Positions 40,551 to 49,195 of a stretch of DNA of 64,000 nucleotides are shown one piece after another. The stretch is from positions 73,840 through 137,839 of the forward strand of contig JBQTHE010000023.1 in assembly GCA_052390115.1 (NCBI GenBank). The letters run 5' to 3'. Both the position numbers and the translations under genes were made by a program. Below the pieces are notes generated by a model that saw only the letters and a program-made list of their open reading frames with translations, had not been told where the DNA came from and made no database searches. The DNA is from GCA-003244245 sp052390115 (GTDB lineage: Bacteria; Actinomycetota; Actinomycetes; Mycobacteriales; Pseudonocardiaceae). Position 1 is the stretch's first letter. Each line of letters starts with the position of its first letter.

Positions 40551-40728
40551 GCCGTGAGTGGCGATGCGAGCCGTGGCGAACCGTCAATGTCACAGGGCTT
40601 GTCTCGGTGCGATGTTCTCACGCGGGCTTTCCGTCCCAGACGGCGAGCAGTTCGCCGGCCATTGAGATCATCAGCTCGCTTGCCGCCATGTGTGACTCAG
40701 CGGTCGATTCAGCTGGTACCGCTCGGGG

Positions 40729-40794
40729 TGCGCCGAGTTCGACAGGAGAGCTGTCCCGGGCTTGGTGCACAGCTCTGATGTCGAACTCGGCGCA
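40729..40794. repeat. Long hairpin with 26-nt arms
   Basis: Arms 40729-40754 and 40769-40794 pair at 24 of 26 positions around a 14-nt loop (cccgggcttggtgc). The form is like the hairpins at 1899, 2956 and 51069 but the sequence differs. There is no U-tract. Confidence 0.85.
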
Positions 40795-40899
40795 TCCAGA
40801 GCGATCAGACGACGGATGACGGTGTCCAGCAATCCGCACGGTGGGCGCCTGCGCTGGGCGCGCTGGCGTTTCGTTACCTTGCTTTCGCATAAGCCTCGT

Positions 40900-41172
40900 G
40901 ACTTCATGTGCCGGGTGTTGCGGCGGGTCCTACAAGACGGCGTGCAGCACGGACCTGGTGCTGCGGGTGGGATCGGATCGGTTCAGTTCAGGGCCACCGC
41001 CACGCTGTACGAGCTACTGCTGGCCCATCCGATCGATGGGCAGGGGCGCTTGCCGGTCCTGCCGACGCCTTGGGGCGGTGCTCGGTCCCGGGGCCGCCGT
41101 TGTCGCGTTGTTGCCGTGTGCACCTCAAGACGCGTCACTGGTTACGGCACGCCGTGGTTAGACCACTTACTC
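40900..41172 (+). pseudogene. Remnant of a short actinobacterial conserved protein
   Basis: One frame reads ATLYELLLAHPIDGQGR; the continuation, in the next frame, is RCSVPGPPLSRCCRVHLKTR followed by HWLRH. Together they resemble a small Cys-containing conserved protein of actinomycetes (pattern HPxDGxGRC...CRxH...WLRxP) that I know only as hypothetical. At least one frame change near 41050 interrupts it and no start codon is clear. Confidence 0.4.
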
Positions 41173-41513
41173 TAAGGTGCAGTTCCGGTCAGACAACCCC
41201 GACAGCCCCTTGCCTTGCCGTGGCCCATCCGAGGATTCGTTGCCCGGTCCGGGTGGCGCTGTGCTTTTCGCTGGAGGCATGACCGCCCCGACGTGACCGG
41301 GGAGACCGCCCGGATCGTGCATGTGGTCCCGTTGCCCACCGACGGGCAGGCGGGCGCGGTCGGCGCACTGTGCCCTAGTTCGGGTGGCTCGGCGATCCCT
41401 TCCCGAGCTTCCCGCAGCCGCTGCACCGCCTCGATCCCCTCAGCGCGCATGATCGGCTCGGTGGCGTCTGATTCCGCCTCCGCGGGACGGAGTGCGTCGG
41501 CGGTCATGATTCG

Positions 41514-42767
41514 TCAACGCAGCGCGACCAGGGTGGCGCCGCGTTGCTCTAGCACGACGCCGCCGGAGCTGGCGGTACCTACCGGGCCGTGGTAGCCGCT
41601 GCGGTCCACCGGAAGCGCACCGACCTGCTGACCTGTGGTGGTGTCGAGCACAGCGAGTGCCCCCGGCACGGGCAACAGCAGCCGTCCGGCGACCTCCGAG
41701 CCGGCGCCCAGTGATCCGGGCCGGGTCCACCGTGGTCGCAGGTCGGTGACGTCCAACGCGACGGTGGCTGAGCCGGTGAACCAGTACACCGCGGTCGGGG
41801 TCACGGTAACCTCGACCAGACCACCGGATGGATCCCCCCGAAGATCGGAGTTCGGGACCGTCAACGGATGCTCGGCCACCGCCTGGCCCCGCTCGTCGAG
41901 CACCACCAGCCGGGCCGGATCGGGCAGTGCCACGGCGACCCGTTCGCGGCTCACCGCGACAACTCGGGCCTGAGTGCCCCCCAGCAGGGTGCTGAAGTCC
42001 ACCTCGGGCTGGTCGGGTTGCTTGGGTTCGGACCGTTGCACCGTGAGCCGCGCGCGCTCGCCTGGGCAGTGCTCGACCACGGCCAGCCGATCCCCGGACC
42101 CGCCAGCCCCGGACTCGCCAGCCCCGGACTCGCCAGCAGAGCCCAGCGCGATCGACCCATGGGTGCAGTCCGGTCGTGGCTGGGCTCCGGGTTTCACTGG
42201 GGTCGGCAGCTGTCCGTAGGTCAGCGTGCGCACCAGGTCGGAGCGCCACACTTCCAGATAGCGCTGCCCACTGGCGGCGACCTGGTTGCCGTTGGCGGCC
42301 AGCCGGGTCGGGGTCTCCACCGGACCGGTGCGTTGCGGGCCACGCCGGCCATCGGCCCATTCCAAGGCGGTCACTTCGCTGCAGGTCTCGCCTCGCTGGT
42401 ACACCGCCACCGCCTGGTGGAACGCTGCGGAGACCGTGCACAGCGGCCGATCGCGCTGGTAGCTCCAGCGGACGGCGCCGGAGATGAGGTCGCGGCCGGC
42501 GACCACTCCGCCGTTCCCGGTGACCGCGGTCGCGCCCTGTACCAGCGGCTCTGGGGTTGCCGGGCTCGGCGCCCGCCACGCCTCAGCCAGCGTCGGTGGC
42601 AGTTGGCCGCTCGCGGAGACCTGCCCGGCTGGGCCGGGAGCCGGGATCAAGGTGGTGCGTCGCGCGTCACTGGTCCACCACAGCGCGGTAGACACGGCGA
42701 ACACGGTCACGGCCGATAGCGCCGCGACGATCAGGTCCAGCCGGGTCCGGCGTTCGGGAGCGGGCAT
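41514..42767 (-). CDS. PQQ-like beta-propeller membrane protein (Rv3212 type)
   Basis: The 417-residue protein has one N-terminal membrane helix (LDLIVAALSAVTVFAVSTALWW) and an extracytoplasmic propeller with PQQ-like blades (GGVVAGRDLISGAVRWSYQ; RLVVLDERGQAVAEH; ALAVLDTTTGQQVGALPV). A low-complexity stretch (AGESGAGESGAGGSG) is encoded by a 15-bp tandem repeat near 42100-42135, which may vary in length between strains. Place beside rhlE matches Rv3212. It may scaffold or sense at the envelope. ATG 42767 was chosen since the longer frame runs back into the helicase gene; the gap to that gene is 10 bp, so they are co-transcribed. Confidence 0.85.
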   Translation of the reverse strand: MPAPERRTRLDLIVAALSAVTVFAVSTALWWTSDARRTTLIPAPGPAGQVSASGQLPPTLAEAWRAPSPATPEPLVQGATAVTGNGGVVAGRDLISGAVRWSYQRDRPLCTVSAAFHQAVAVYQRGETCSEVTALEWADGRRGPQRTGPVETPTRLAANGNQVAASGQRYLEVWRSDLVRTLTYGQLPTPVKPGAQPRPDCTHGSIALGSAGESGAGESGAGGSGDRLAVVEHCPGERARLTVQRSEPKQPDQPEVDFSTLLGGTQARVVAVSRERVAVALPDPARLVVLDERGQAVAEHPLTVPNSDLRGDPSGGLVEVTVTPTAVYWFTGSATVALDVTDLRPRWTRPGSLGAGSEVAGRLLLPVPGALAVLDTTTGQQVGALPVDRSGYHGPVGTASSGGVVLEQRGATLVALR

Positions 42768-42777
42768 CCGTCCACAG

Positions 42778-44469
42778 TCAGCCCGCGGCGCGGGGCTGAC
42801 CGCTGTGCTGCTCCTGCACCGTGACAACGTTTCCTGAGCCGGCACCGCCCTGGCCGCCACTGCTCGCGCCAGCGCCACGACCTCGGCTGCGCCGACGCCG
42901 ACGACGCGGCCGGGCGTCACTGTGATCAGGGTGCTCGGTGGTCGGCGCCTTCTCCCCGCCGGCTCCGATAGGGTCTCCACCCCGGGTGCGGTACCTACGG
43001 GGCCGGACCGGAGCGACCTGACCGTCGGCGGATCCACCGCGGGTGCCACGACGGATGCCAGTGGCCCGCCGACCGCGGGGCTGGCCGTCCTCGTCGCTGG
43101 GCTCGGCGGCCAACCCGGCCCGAGTACGTCGGGTCAGTGGTAGCCGCCCGGTGGACTCGGTGGGGATGTCCAGGTCGCTGAACAGGTGCTCGGAGGTGGA
43201 GTAGGTCTCCGCCGGTTCCGGCATGCCGAGGTCCAGAACGTCGCTGATCAGCTTCCAGCGCGGTTCGTCGTCCCAGTCGACGAGAGTGATCGCGACGCCT
43301 TCCCGGCCCGCCCGGCCGGTCCGCCCGATCCGGTGCACGTAGGTCTTCTCGTCTTCCGGGCACTGATAATTGATCACGTGCGTGACCTCGGGGATGTCGA
43401 TACCGCGGGCGGCGACGTCGGTGGCAACCAGCACGTCGACCTTCTCCGAGCGGAACGCTCGTAGTGCCTGCTCGCGAGCCCCCTGGCCGAGGTCGCCATG
43501 CACGGCCGCGGCCGCGAAACCTCGCTCGGTGAGCTCGTCGGCCACCTTCTGCGCAGTGCGCTTGGTCCTCGCGAAGATCATCGTCAGGCCCCGCTCCCGG
43601 GCCTGCAGGATGCGGGAGAGCAGCTCCACCTTGTCCATCGCGTGCGCCCGGTAGACGAACTGCCGGGTCCGCTCGTGGATGGCGGTGGCGTCGGGCTCCT
43701 CGGCGCGGATATGCGTCGGCCGGGTCAAGAAAGTCCGGGCCAGCGTGATGATCGGACCAGGCATGGTGGCTGAGAACAGCATGGTCTGGCGCTGCTCGGG
43801 CACCATCCGCAGGATCCGCTCGATGTCGGGTAGGAAGCCCAGATCGAGCATCTCGTCCGCCTCGTCGAGAACGAGCACCCGAACCTTGCCCAATACCAGG
43901 TGGCGCTGCTCGGCGAGGTCCAGCAACCGGCCCGGCGTGCCGACCACCAGGTCGACCCCGCTGGTCAGTGCCTTGATCTGTGGTTCGTAGGGCCGGCCGC
44001 CGTACACCGAAAGGACCCGCACGGCCAGATCCCGGCCGGTGTCGCTGAGGTCGGCGCTGACCTGCAGGCACAACTCGCGGGTGGGTACGACGACCAGGGC
44101 GCGCGGGGTGCCGTCGAGCGCGATGTCTCCTGCGGTGATCCGTTGAATCAGCGGGACGCCGAAGCCGAGCGTCTTGCCGGTGCCGGTGCGGGCCTGACCG
44201 ATCAGATCATCGCCGGCCAGAGCCAGCGGCAGGGTGAGCTCCTGGATCGCGAAGGTGCGCTCGATGCCCGCGGCGCGCAACGTGCGGACGATCTCGTCGC
44301 GGACGCCGAGCTCAGCGAACGTGGGGGAGTCATCCCGGACCGGAGCGCCCGCCTGCAGTGGTTGCGGCGGGGCTGGTTCGTCGACGGCGGTCTCGAGATG
44401 GTCCAGGGTTCGGGGGTTGACGTGCTCCGGGGATTTGGTGTCGGGTAGGTGGGTCTGACTGACGGTCAG
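42778..44469 (-). CDS. rhlE: DEAD-box RNA helicase (RhlE type) with non-standard start
   Basis: The core has all helicase motifs: Q motif TFAIQELTLPLAL, motif I GQARTGTGKT, PTREL, motif II LDEADEML, motif III SATMPG, ARTKRTAQK, and motif VI HRIGRTGRAG, followed by a basic Arg/Gly-rich tail (RGTRGGSADG; RPRRRRRRSRG). It unwinds structured RNA, as in ribosome or mRNA turnover. The conserved N-terminus (SPTFAELGVRDEIVRTLRAA) continues upstream of the first TTG at 44280, but no ATG, GTG or TTG occurs back to the stop at about 44530. A CTG at 44469, eight bases after GAGAGG, is the best candidate start; an undetected frameshift is the alternative. Confidence 0.85.
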   Translation of the reverse strand: MTVSQTHLPDTKSPEHVNPRTLDHLETAVDEPAPPQPLQAGAPVRDDSPTFAELGVRDEIVRTLRAAGIERTFAIQELTLPLALAGDDLIGQARTGTGKTLGFGVPLIQRITAGDIALDGTPRALVVVPTRELCLQVSADLSDTGRDLAVRVLSVYGGRPYEPQIKALTSGVDLVVGTPGRLLDLAEQRHLVLGKVRVLVLDEADEMLDLGFLPDIERILRMVPEQRQTMLFSATMPGPIITLARTFLTRPTHIRAEEPDATAIHERTRQFVYRAHAMDKVELLSRILQARERGLTMIFARTKRTAQKVADELTERGFAAAAVHGDLGQGAREQALRAFRSEKVDVLVATDVAARGIDIPEVTHVINYQCPEDEKTYVHRIGRTGRAGREGVAITLVDWDDEPRWKLISDVLDLGMPEPAETYSTSEHLFSDLDIPTESTGRLPLTRRTRAGLAAEPSDEDGQPRGRRATGIRRGTRGGSADGQVAPVRPRRYRTRGGDPIGAGGEKAPTTEHPDHSDARPRRRRRRSRGRGAGASSGGQGGAGSGNVVTVQEQHSGQPRAAG

Positions 44470-44713
44470 CGTGATCGCCTCTCTCGTACGGCGCGCCCGC
44501 CGCCATCTCGCTCGACCAGCTCCGGGCCGCTAGGTAGCGCAGCGAAGCGGGGAACGAGGACACGAGGTGCGCGCTCACATGCATGCAACCCGGTGGCATC
44601 TGCCACCGAGCCGGGACGTGTGGCCAGGGTGGCGTCACGCCTTGTGCACGAATCATACCCGTCCGGGCGTCCCGCGCGCTCGTGACACCGCACACGGGGC
44701 CTAGGCTCCGGTC

Positions 44714-45358
44714 GTGGACGTGGTAGGTGAGGGCATCGTCGATCTGCTGGGGGTCCTCGCCTACAGCGAACTGTCCGCGTTCGACCGGCTGGCCGAGGAC
44801 GCCCGAGGCGCTCCCACGCTGGCCGGCAGGGCCGCGATGGCCTCCATGGCCGCCGCCGAGATCGGGCACTTCCGGCTACTCGAGCGTCACCTGCGCGGCC
44901 TGGGGGTGTCGGTGGACGATGCGATGCGCCCGTTCGTGGCGCGCTTCGACCAGTTCCACGCCTCGACAGCGCCCCGATCCTGGCTGGAGTCGCTGGTGAA
45001 GGCCTACGTCGGAGACGGGCTGGCAGCCGACTTCTACGGCGAGGTGGGTGGCTGGCTGGACGAGGCCACCGCCACGTTGGTCAAGGAAGTGCTGGCCGAC
45101 ACCGGGCATTCGGCGTTCGCCGAACGGGAGGTGCGGGCAGCCTGCGGGCGGGACCGGATCACCCGAGACCGCCTCGCCCTGTGGGGGCGGCGGCTACTCG
45201 GCGAGGCGGTGACCCATGCTCAGCACGTCGTGGCCGAGCGGGACGCCCTCGCCGATCTGATCATCCGCGGCTCCGGGGACCTGGCGGGTCTCGCCACGCT
45301 GATCCGCCGGGTGCAGGTCCTGCACTGCCGCCGGATGGCAGCTCTCGGGCTGGGGTGA
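44714..45358 (+). CDS. Ferritin-like (MiaE-like) protein, Rv3210c type
   Basis: The product (214 residues, GTG start) is an all-helical ferritin-like protein with di-iron type residues spread over helices: LAYSELSAFDRLAEDA, AMASMAAAEIGHFRLLERHL (E...ExxH) and a second pair near ITRDRLALWGRRLLGEAVTHAQH. MiaE hydroxylates modified adenosine-37 in tRNA, and this group is annotated as MiaE-like, but the actinobacterial branch is not characterised. It is divergent from rhlE, as in M. tuberculosis. Confidence 0.82.
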   Translation: MDVVGEGIVDLLGVLAYSELSAFDRLAEDARGAPTLAGRAAMASMAAAEIGHFRLLERHLRGLGVSVDDAMRPFVARFDQFHASTAPRSWLESLVKAYVGDGLAADFYGEVGGWLDEATATLVKEVLADTGHSAFAEREVRAACGRDRITRDRLALWGRRLLGEAVTHAQHVVAERDALADLIIRGSGDLAGLATLIRRVQVLHCRRMAALGLG

Positions 45359-45419
45359 GTGCCAGCGCGCGGCTCGACTAGCCTTGACGTCAACATCGAT
45401 CGCACCTGGAGGTTCTTCC

Positions 45420-45650
45420 GTGGAGATCAAGATCGGCGTCGCGGACAGCCCTCGCGAGCTGACGGTGTCCACTGCGGACTCACCGGACCAGGTGGAGGCG
45501 CTGGTCACCGAGGCGCTGCAGAACACCCAGGGCCTGCTGACCCTCATCGACGACAAGGGCAGGCGGTACATGGTGCCTGCGTCGAGGGTCGCCTACGTCG
45601 AGATCGGGCCTGCGGACAGCCGCCGGGTCGGCTTCTCGGTGGGCGGTTGA
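45420..45650 (+). CDS. DUF3107 protein (TB9.4 type)
   Basis: The 76-residue product corresponds to Rv3208A (TB9.4): MEIKIGVADSPRELTVST, ALVTEALQNTQGLLTLIDDK, GRRYMVPASRVAYVEIG and RRVGFSVGG. It is a small soluble alpha/beta protein of unknown role, conserved in actinobacteria. The start is the GTG at 45420 after CTGGAGG; an earlier in-frame codon is unlikely. Confidence 0.92.
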   Translation: MEIKIGVADSPRELTVSTADSPDQVEALVTEALQNTQGLLTLIDDKGRRYMVPASRVAYVEIGPADSRRVGFSVGG

Positions 45651-45706
45651 CCCGCGGTCGAGTCGAACCTGCGGTTGCCCGCGGAGTGATCCATTAGGCT
45701 CGCGGG

Positions 45707-46405
45707 ATGTCCCGGGTGCTGGTAGTGGAGGACGACGAGACCATTGGCAGTGTGCTGGACTCCAGTCTGCGTGCACACGGGCATCACGTGGTATGGCAGC
45801 GCACCGGTCGTCGCGCGCTGAGCGCGGCGTCCGAAACGGAATTCGACCTGGTGCTGCTGGACCTCGGATTGCCAGACCTCGACGGCGTCGAAGTGTGCCG
45901 GCAGTTGCGGGCTAGCAATCCAACGACGGTGCTGGTGATCCTCACGGCCCGAACCGATGAGATGGACGTCGTGGTCGGACTCGAGGCGGGTGCGGACGAC
46001 TACCTGACCAAGCCGGTGCGGCTGGCCGAGCTGTTGGCCCGGGTCCGCGCGCACCTGCGCCGGGTGGGCCCGGCTACGCTGGGCGCTCAACCTCTGCTTG
46101 CGGTCGCAGACCTGCTGGTGGATACCGGCGGCCGGCGAGCGACCATCGCAGGACGGGAGATACCGCTGCGAGCCAAGGAGTTCGACCTGCTCGCCCGCCT
46201 AGCGGCAGCGCCGGAGGTGGCGATCAGCCGGGAGACCCTGATGGCTGACGTATGGGACGAGAACTGGTTCGGTCCGACCAAGACTCTCGATGTGCACGTC
46301 GCCGCGCTGCGTCGCAAGCTGGCCGGGATGGCCGAGCTCGGCTCGGTACCGCGGATCGTGACCCTGCGCGGGCACGGGTACCGGCTGGAGGCTCCGGAGA
46401 GCTGA
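45707..46405 (+). CDS. OmpR-family response regulator
   Basis: The receiver domain (residues 1-120) has the acidic pair E8-D9-D10, phospho-acceptor D52 in LVLLDLGLPD and K102 in DYLTKPV. The C-terminal winged helix has the recognition region TKTLDVHVAALRRKLA and GHGYRLE. It should be activated by the sensor kinase encoded at 47842-49128, but the two are separated by an inverted beta-helix lipoprotein gene. The ATG at 45707 fits. No target can be named. Confidence 0.92.
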   Translation: MSRVLVVEDDETIGSVLDSSLRAHGHHVVWQRTGRRALSAASETEFDLVLLDLGLPDLDGVEVCRQLRASNPTTVLVILTARTDEMDVVVGLEAGADDYLTKPVRLAELLARVRAHLRRVGPATLGAQPLLAVADLLVDTGGRRATIAGREIPLRAKEFDLLARLAAAPEVAISRETLMADVWDENWFGPTKTLDVHVAALRRKLAGMAELGSVPRIVTLRGHGYRLEAPES

Positions 46406-46431
46406 GCTTCCCCCACTCACGGGCCGAGGGC

Positions 46432-47556
46432 TCAGCGTGAGGTGTTGCCACCTTCTTGAAACCCCGGACGGGACTGCCGGTCGATCTCGAACGGGCGCAT
46501 GTCACCCGTCACGGTGTTGCCGATCACGGCGCAGTCGGTGGAACCCATACCGAGCTGCACCGCGCGGGAACTGGGCCCGGAGAAGCTGTTGTTGCGGATG
46601 ATGACGTGGGGGAAGTTCTCGATCAGCACTGCCTGTGAACCGTTCACCGAGCAGGTGTTGTTCTCGAAGGTGATCGCGGTCTGCCCTGCCGGGGAGCTTT
46701 GTGCGCCGCCCTCCTTGGCGGTGGCGATCAGGCACTGGACGTCGACATTCGTGCAGATGTTGTCGGAGATGACGATGTCGTAGGTGGGTGGGTCGCTGGC
46801 GGTGTTGAAGGTCTGGAAGCAGTCGGTGTGCGGGCCCCCTCGGGGGTCGTCGCTGTAGCCGGACGCCTTGATATCCTTGATCGTGTTGCCGGTCAGCCGG
46901 TGGCCGACTCCGAAGAACCGGATACCGTCGGCGTCGCCCTGGGTGCGTAGTACCGACTCGCTCACCGTGTTGTCCCGGACGGTGATCCTTTCGCCGGCGA
47001 GGTAGATCCCGGTTCCGTCGGCACGCTGGATGGTGTTCGACTCGATGATGGCGTCAACGCAATTGCTACAGACGAGGCCGTCCTTGGTGGCGTTGTAGAT
47101 TACATTGTTCCGGGCGACGAGTCCGCGACCCGCCATCGTCAGGCCATCCCCATCTCGCAGCGTCAGGCCCTCGATGACGATGTAGTCGGCCTTGACGTTC
47201 ATGCTTCGCATGGTCGCGCCATCGGCGACGATGGTGATCGGCTGCTGAGACGTCCCGGAGGCCGTCACCTCCAGCTCAGTATCTTGGAGGCCATCTCCGC
47301 TGAGGCACACCCTGCTACCCGGCTGGGCCTGCGCCAGGGCCGCGGTGGCCTGCTCGGGCTCGGTGATCCGGTCGGCGCAGTCCGCCGGGAGCGGGCCGAC
47401 CTGGTTGGAGGGAGGCGGGCCGCCGGGAGGTGGAGAGTCGGGGGCCGTCGTACAACCGCTGACGATCAACACCAGCCCGATGAGCGTGGCGGCTACACAG
47501 CGGGCGACCGCAGGCCGGGTGATCACCACCGAACCCCCACCGCGCAGTATCGCCAT
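46432..47556 (-). CDS. Right-handed beta-helix lipoprotein
   Basis: From ATG 47556 the protein (374 residues) has a lipoprotein signal (LIGLVLIVSGC, acylated Cys about residue 35) and then a parallel beta-helix of repeated turns: RGLVARNNVIYNA, DAIIESNTIQRADGTGIYL, ERITVRDNTVSES, HRLTGNTIKDI and PHVIIRNNSFSG. This fold occurs in pectate lyases, alginate epimerases and other surface polysaccharide-active proteins. No catalytic set can be assigned. It lies between response regulator and kinase genes on the opposite strand, so it may be a target of that system or a later insertion. Confidence 0.8.
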   Translation of the reverse strand: MAILRGGGSVVITRPAVARCVAATLIGLVLIVSGCTTAPDSPPPGGPPPSNQVGPLPADCADRITEPEQATAALAQAQPGSRVCLSGDGLQDTELEVTASGTSQQPITIVADGATMRSMNVKADYIVIEGLTLRDGDGLTMAGRGLVARNNVIYNATKDGLVCSNCVDAIIESNTIQRADGTGIYLAGERITVRDNTVSESVLRTQGDADGIRFFGVGHRLTGNTIKDIKASGYSDDPRGGPHTDCFQTFNTASDPPTYDIVISDNICTNVDVQCLIATAKEGGAQSSPAGQTAITFENNTCSVNGSQAVLIENFPHVIIRNNSFSGPSSRAVQLGMGSTDCAVIGNTVTGDMRPFEIDRQSRPGFQEGGNTSR

Positions 47557-47729
47557 TGCAACGACCTTACCCCGATGGCGTAGCAGCCTCGTAAACAGGG
47601 AGGTTCCCCGGTGCGCTGACCGGTCCTGGGACCGGCCCCAGACTGGATCCTGGCTATCCGCTGATCCGAGATCGGTTAGCTGTCGGCAAAATCCGGCGGC
47701 AGAACGGAGCCGATCTCGCCCAGGCATGC

Positions 47730-47798
47730 TGTGCTGGTAGGAAACACTGTGCTGGTAGGAAACACTGTGCTGGTAGGAGACACTGTGGGGGGAAACAC
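47730..47798 (+). repeat. Tandem 18-bp repeat upstream of the sensor kinase
   Basis: The unit tgtgctggtaggaaacac occurs at 47730-47747 and 47748-47765, with one change at 47766-47783 (gagacac), then as a degenerate partial copy to 47798. It ends 44 bp before the kinase start. Such arrays near promoters may bind a regulator as iterons or alter expression by copy number. Confidence 0.88.
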
Positions 47799-47841
47799 TG
47801 GCACGGGCACGTGGCTATCGGATTGAGAGGGGACGGGTCTC

Positions 47842-49128
47842 GTGCGGACTCGGATCGTCGGCCTCGCCGTGCTCGCCGCTGTGCTAGCCATCGGCCTGTT
47901 CGGGGTGCCGCTGGCCGCCGGCGTGCTGAAGTACGCGTTGTCCGATGAGCGGACAGCGCTGCTGCGAACGGCCAACGCTGCCGCGGCTGCCGTCACGGCA
48001 GACATCCTCCGCGGGAACCTACCGAACGATCTTCCCGGACCGGAGGGTGAGACCCGCCTCGCGGTCTACGTGGACCGCGGCCTGCGCATCCTGGGTACCG
48101 GGCCCCAAGGCGGGGACGCCATCGTCAATAGTGCCCTGCGCGGCGAGATCGACACCGGGGACGTCGACGGTCATCTGGTGGTGGCCGTACCGGTGACGCA
48201 TGACAGCGATGTGATCGGCGCCGTGCGCGCCGCCAGCCCGCGCAGTGCCGTCTACCAGCAGGTCATGCTGGTATGGCTGGCCATGCTCGGCCTGGCCATC
48301 CTGGCTATCGGGACGGTCTGGTTGGTCGCCCGACGCCAGGCCCGGCGGCTGGCGGGTCCGCTCGAGGAGCTCTCCGGCGCGGCGCGCCGCCTCGGCGAGG
48401 GTGACTTCAGCGTCCGAACCGAACCGGTGGACATTCCCGAGATCGACGCTGTCGGCACCGCGCTGAACAGCACCGCTGGGCGTCTCGACGACATGCTCGC
48501 GCGGGAACGCGCGTTCTCCGCTGACGCCTCCCACCAGCTCCGCACGCCGCTGACCGGATTGCGCCTGCGGCTCGAAGCGGCACTGGACCGGCCAGGGCAG
48601 GATCTGCGGCACGCCATCACCGCCGGAATCGACGCCGCAGACCGGCTGGAACAGACCATCGAGGAACTGCTCGCGCTGGCCCGGGACACCCGCAGCTCCA
48701 ACGCCGCGCCGCTGGACGTCCCTGGCCTGCTTGACGAGATCGAGCGGGGCTGGCATGACCGGCTGGCCGCCCAGGACCGCAAACTCCGGGTGGCGGTGGA
48801 CGCAGCGGCCCCGGTGTCACTTGCCTCGACCGCGGCCGTGCGGCAGGTACTCACGGTGCTGTTGGATAACGCTGCCACCCACGGCTCGGGCACCGTGTCG
48901 GTGGCGGTGCGCAATGCCGCTGACGCGCTGGCCATCGACGTCTCCGACGAGGGCACCGGCATCACGGCGCCCGAACCGGAGCTGTTCACCCGGCGATCGC
49001 GCCTGGCCGACGGGCACGGGATCGGGCTCGCGCTGGCCCGCAGCCTGGCCGAGGCGGAAGGCGGCCGGCTCCGGCTGACCCGTCCCGCCCCTCCCACCTT
49101 CACACTCCTGGTCCCCGCCCAAGCCTGA
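47842..49128 (+). CDS. Two-component sensor histidine kinase
   Basis: The 428-residue kinase (GTG start) has a membrane helix at residues 5-28, an extracytoplasmic loop (about 30-135), a second helix (QVMLVWLAMLGLAILAIGTVW), a HAMP segment (RRQARRLAGPLEELSGAARR), a dimerisation/phospho-acceptor region with H231 in SADASHQLRTPLTGL, and a compact ATPase (N box LLDNAATHGSG, G1 DVSDEGTGI, G2 GHGIGLALARSLAE). The architecture is that of PrrB/CseC-like kinases. The partner is most likely the regulator at 45707-46405. Upstream lies an 18-bp tandem repeat. Confidence 0.92.
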   Translation: MRTRIVGLAVLAAVLAIGLFGVPLAAGVLKYALSDERTALLRTANAAAAAVTADILRGNLPNDLPGPEGETRLAVYVDRGLRILGTGPQGGDAIVNSALRGEIDTGDVDGHLVVAVPVTHDSDVIGAVRAASPRSAVYQQVMLVWLAMLGLAILAIGTVWLVARRQARRLAGPLEELSGAARRLGEGDFSVRTEPVDIPEIDAVGTALNSTAGRLDDMLARERAFSADASHQLRTPLTGLRLRLEAALDRPGQDLRHAITAGIDAADRLEQTIEELLALARDTRSSNAAPLDVPGLLDEIERGWHDRLAAQDRKLRVAVDAAAPVSLASTAAVRQVLTVLLDNAATHGSGTVSVAVRNAADALAIDVSDEGTGITAPEPELFTRRSRLADGHGIGLALARSLAEAEGGRLRLTRPAPPTFTLLVPAQA

Positions 49129-49145
49129 CGCGTTGATCCGCATTC

Positions 49146-49195
49146 AGCGGGCTCAGCGGGCTTACCGGCACTCCGATAGCCCCGCTGAGCCCGCT
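49146..49195. terminator. Convergent hairpin between kinase and TetR genes
   Basis: Perfect 15-bp arms (49146-49160 and 49181-49195) flank a 20-nt loop in the 66-bp gap between two convergent genes. The arms are built from the repeated word GCGGGCTCAGCGGG. It could stop transcription from both sides; no U-tract is present, as is common in actinobacteria. Confidence 0.78.

Larger units (their letters stand above)
40551..41513. other. Decayed interval without an intact gene
   Basis: About 960 bp lie between a small membrane-protein gene and the end of the PQQ-like gene. Frames in it are short, in mixed phase and without family signatures, except the remnant at 40900-41172. A long hairpin lies at 40729-40794. 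A minus-strand frame from 41507 (MTADALRPAEAESDATEPIM...) begins 7 bp after the propeller gene's stop and might be a short downstream gene, but I cannot assign it. Confidence 0.5.

Noticed and set aside
41172..41507. 111-codon frame on the minus strand after the PQQ-like gene
   Set aside because: Only the first 45 codons look protein-like, no ribosome site is clear, and the rest is Pro/Arg shadow sequence; noted under the decayed interval instead.
47730..47798. Possible CRISPR array
   Set aside because: The 18-bp units are directly adjacent with no spacers; it is a tandem repeat.
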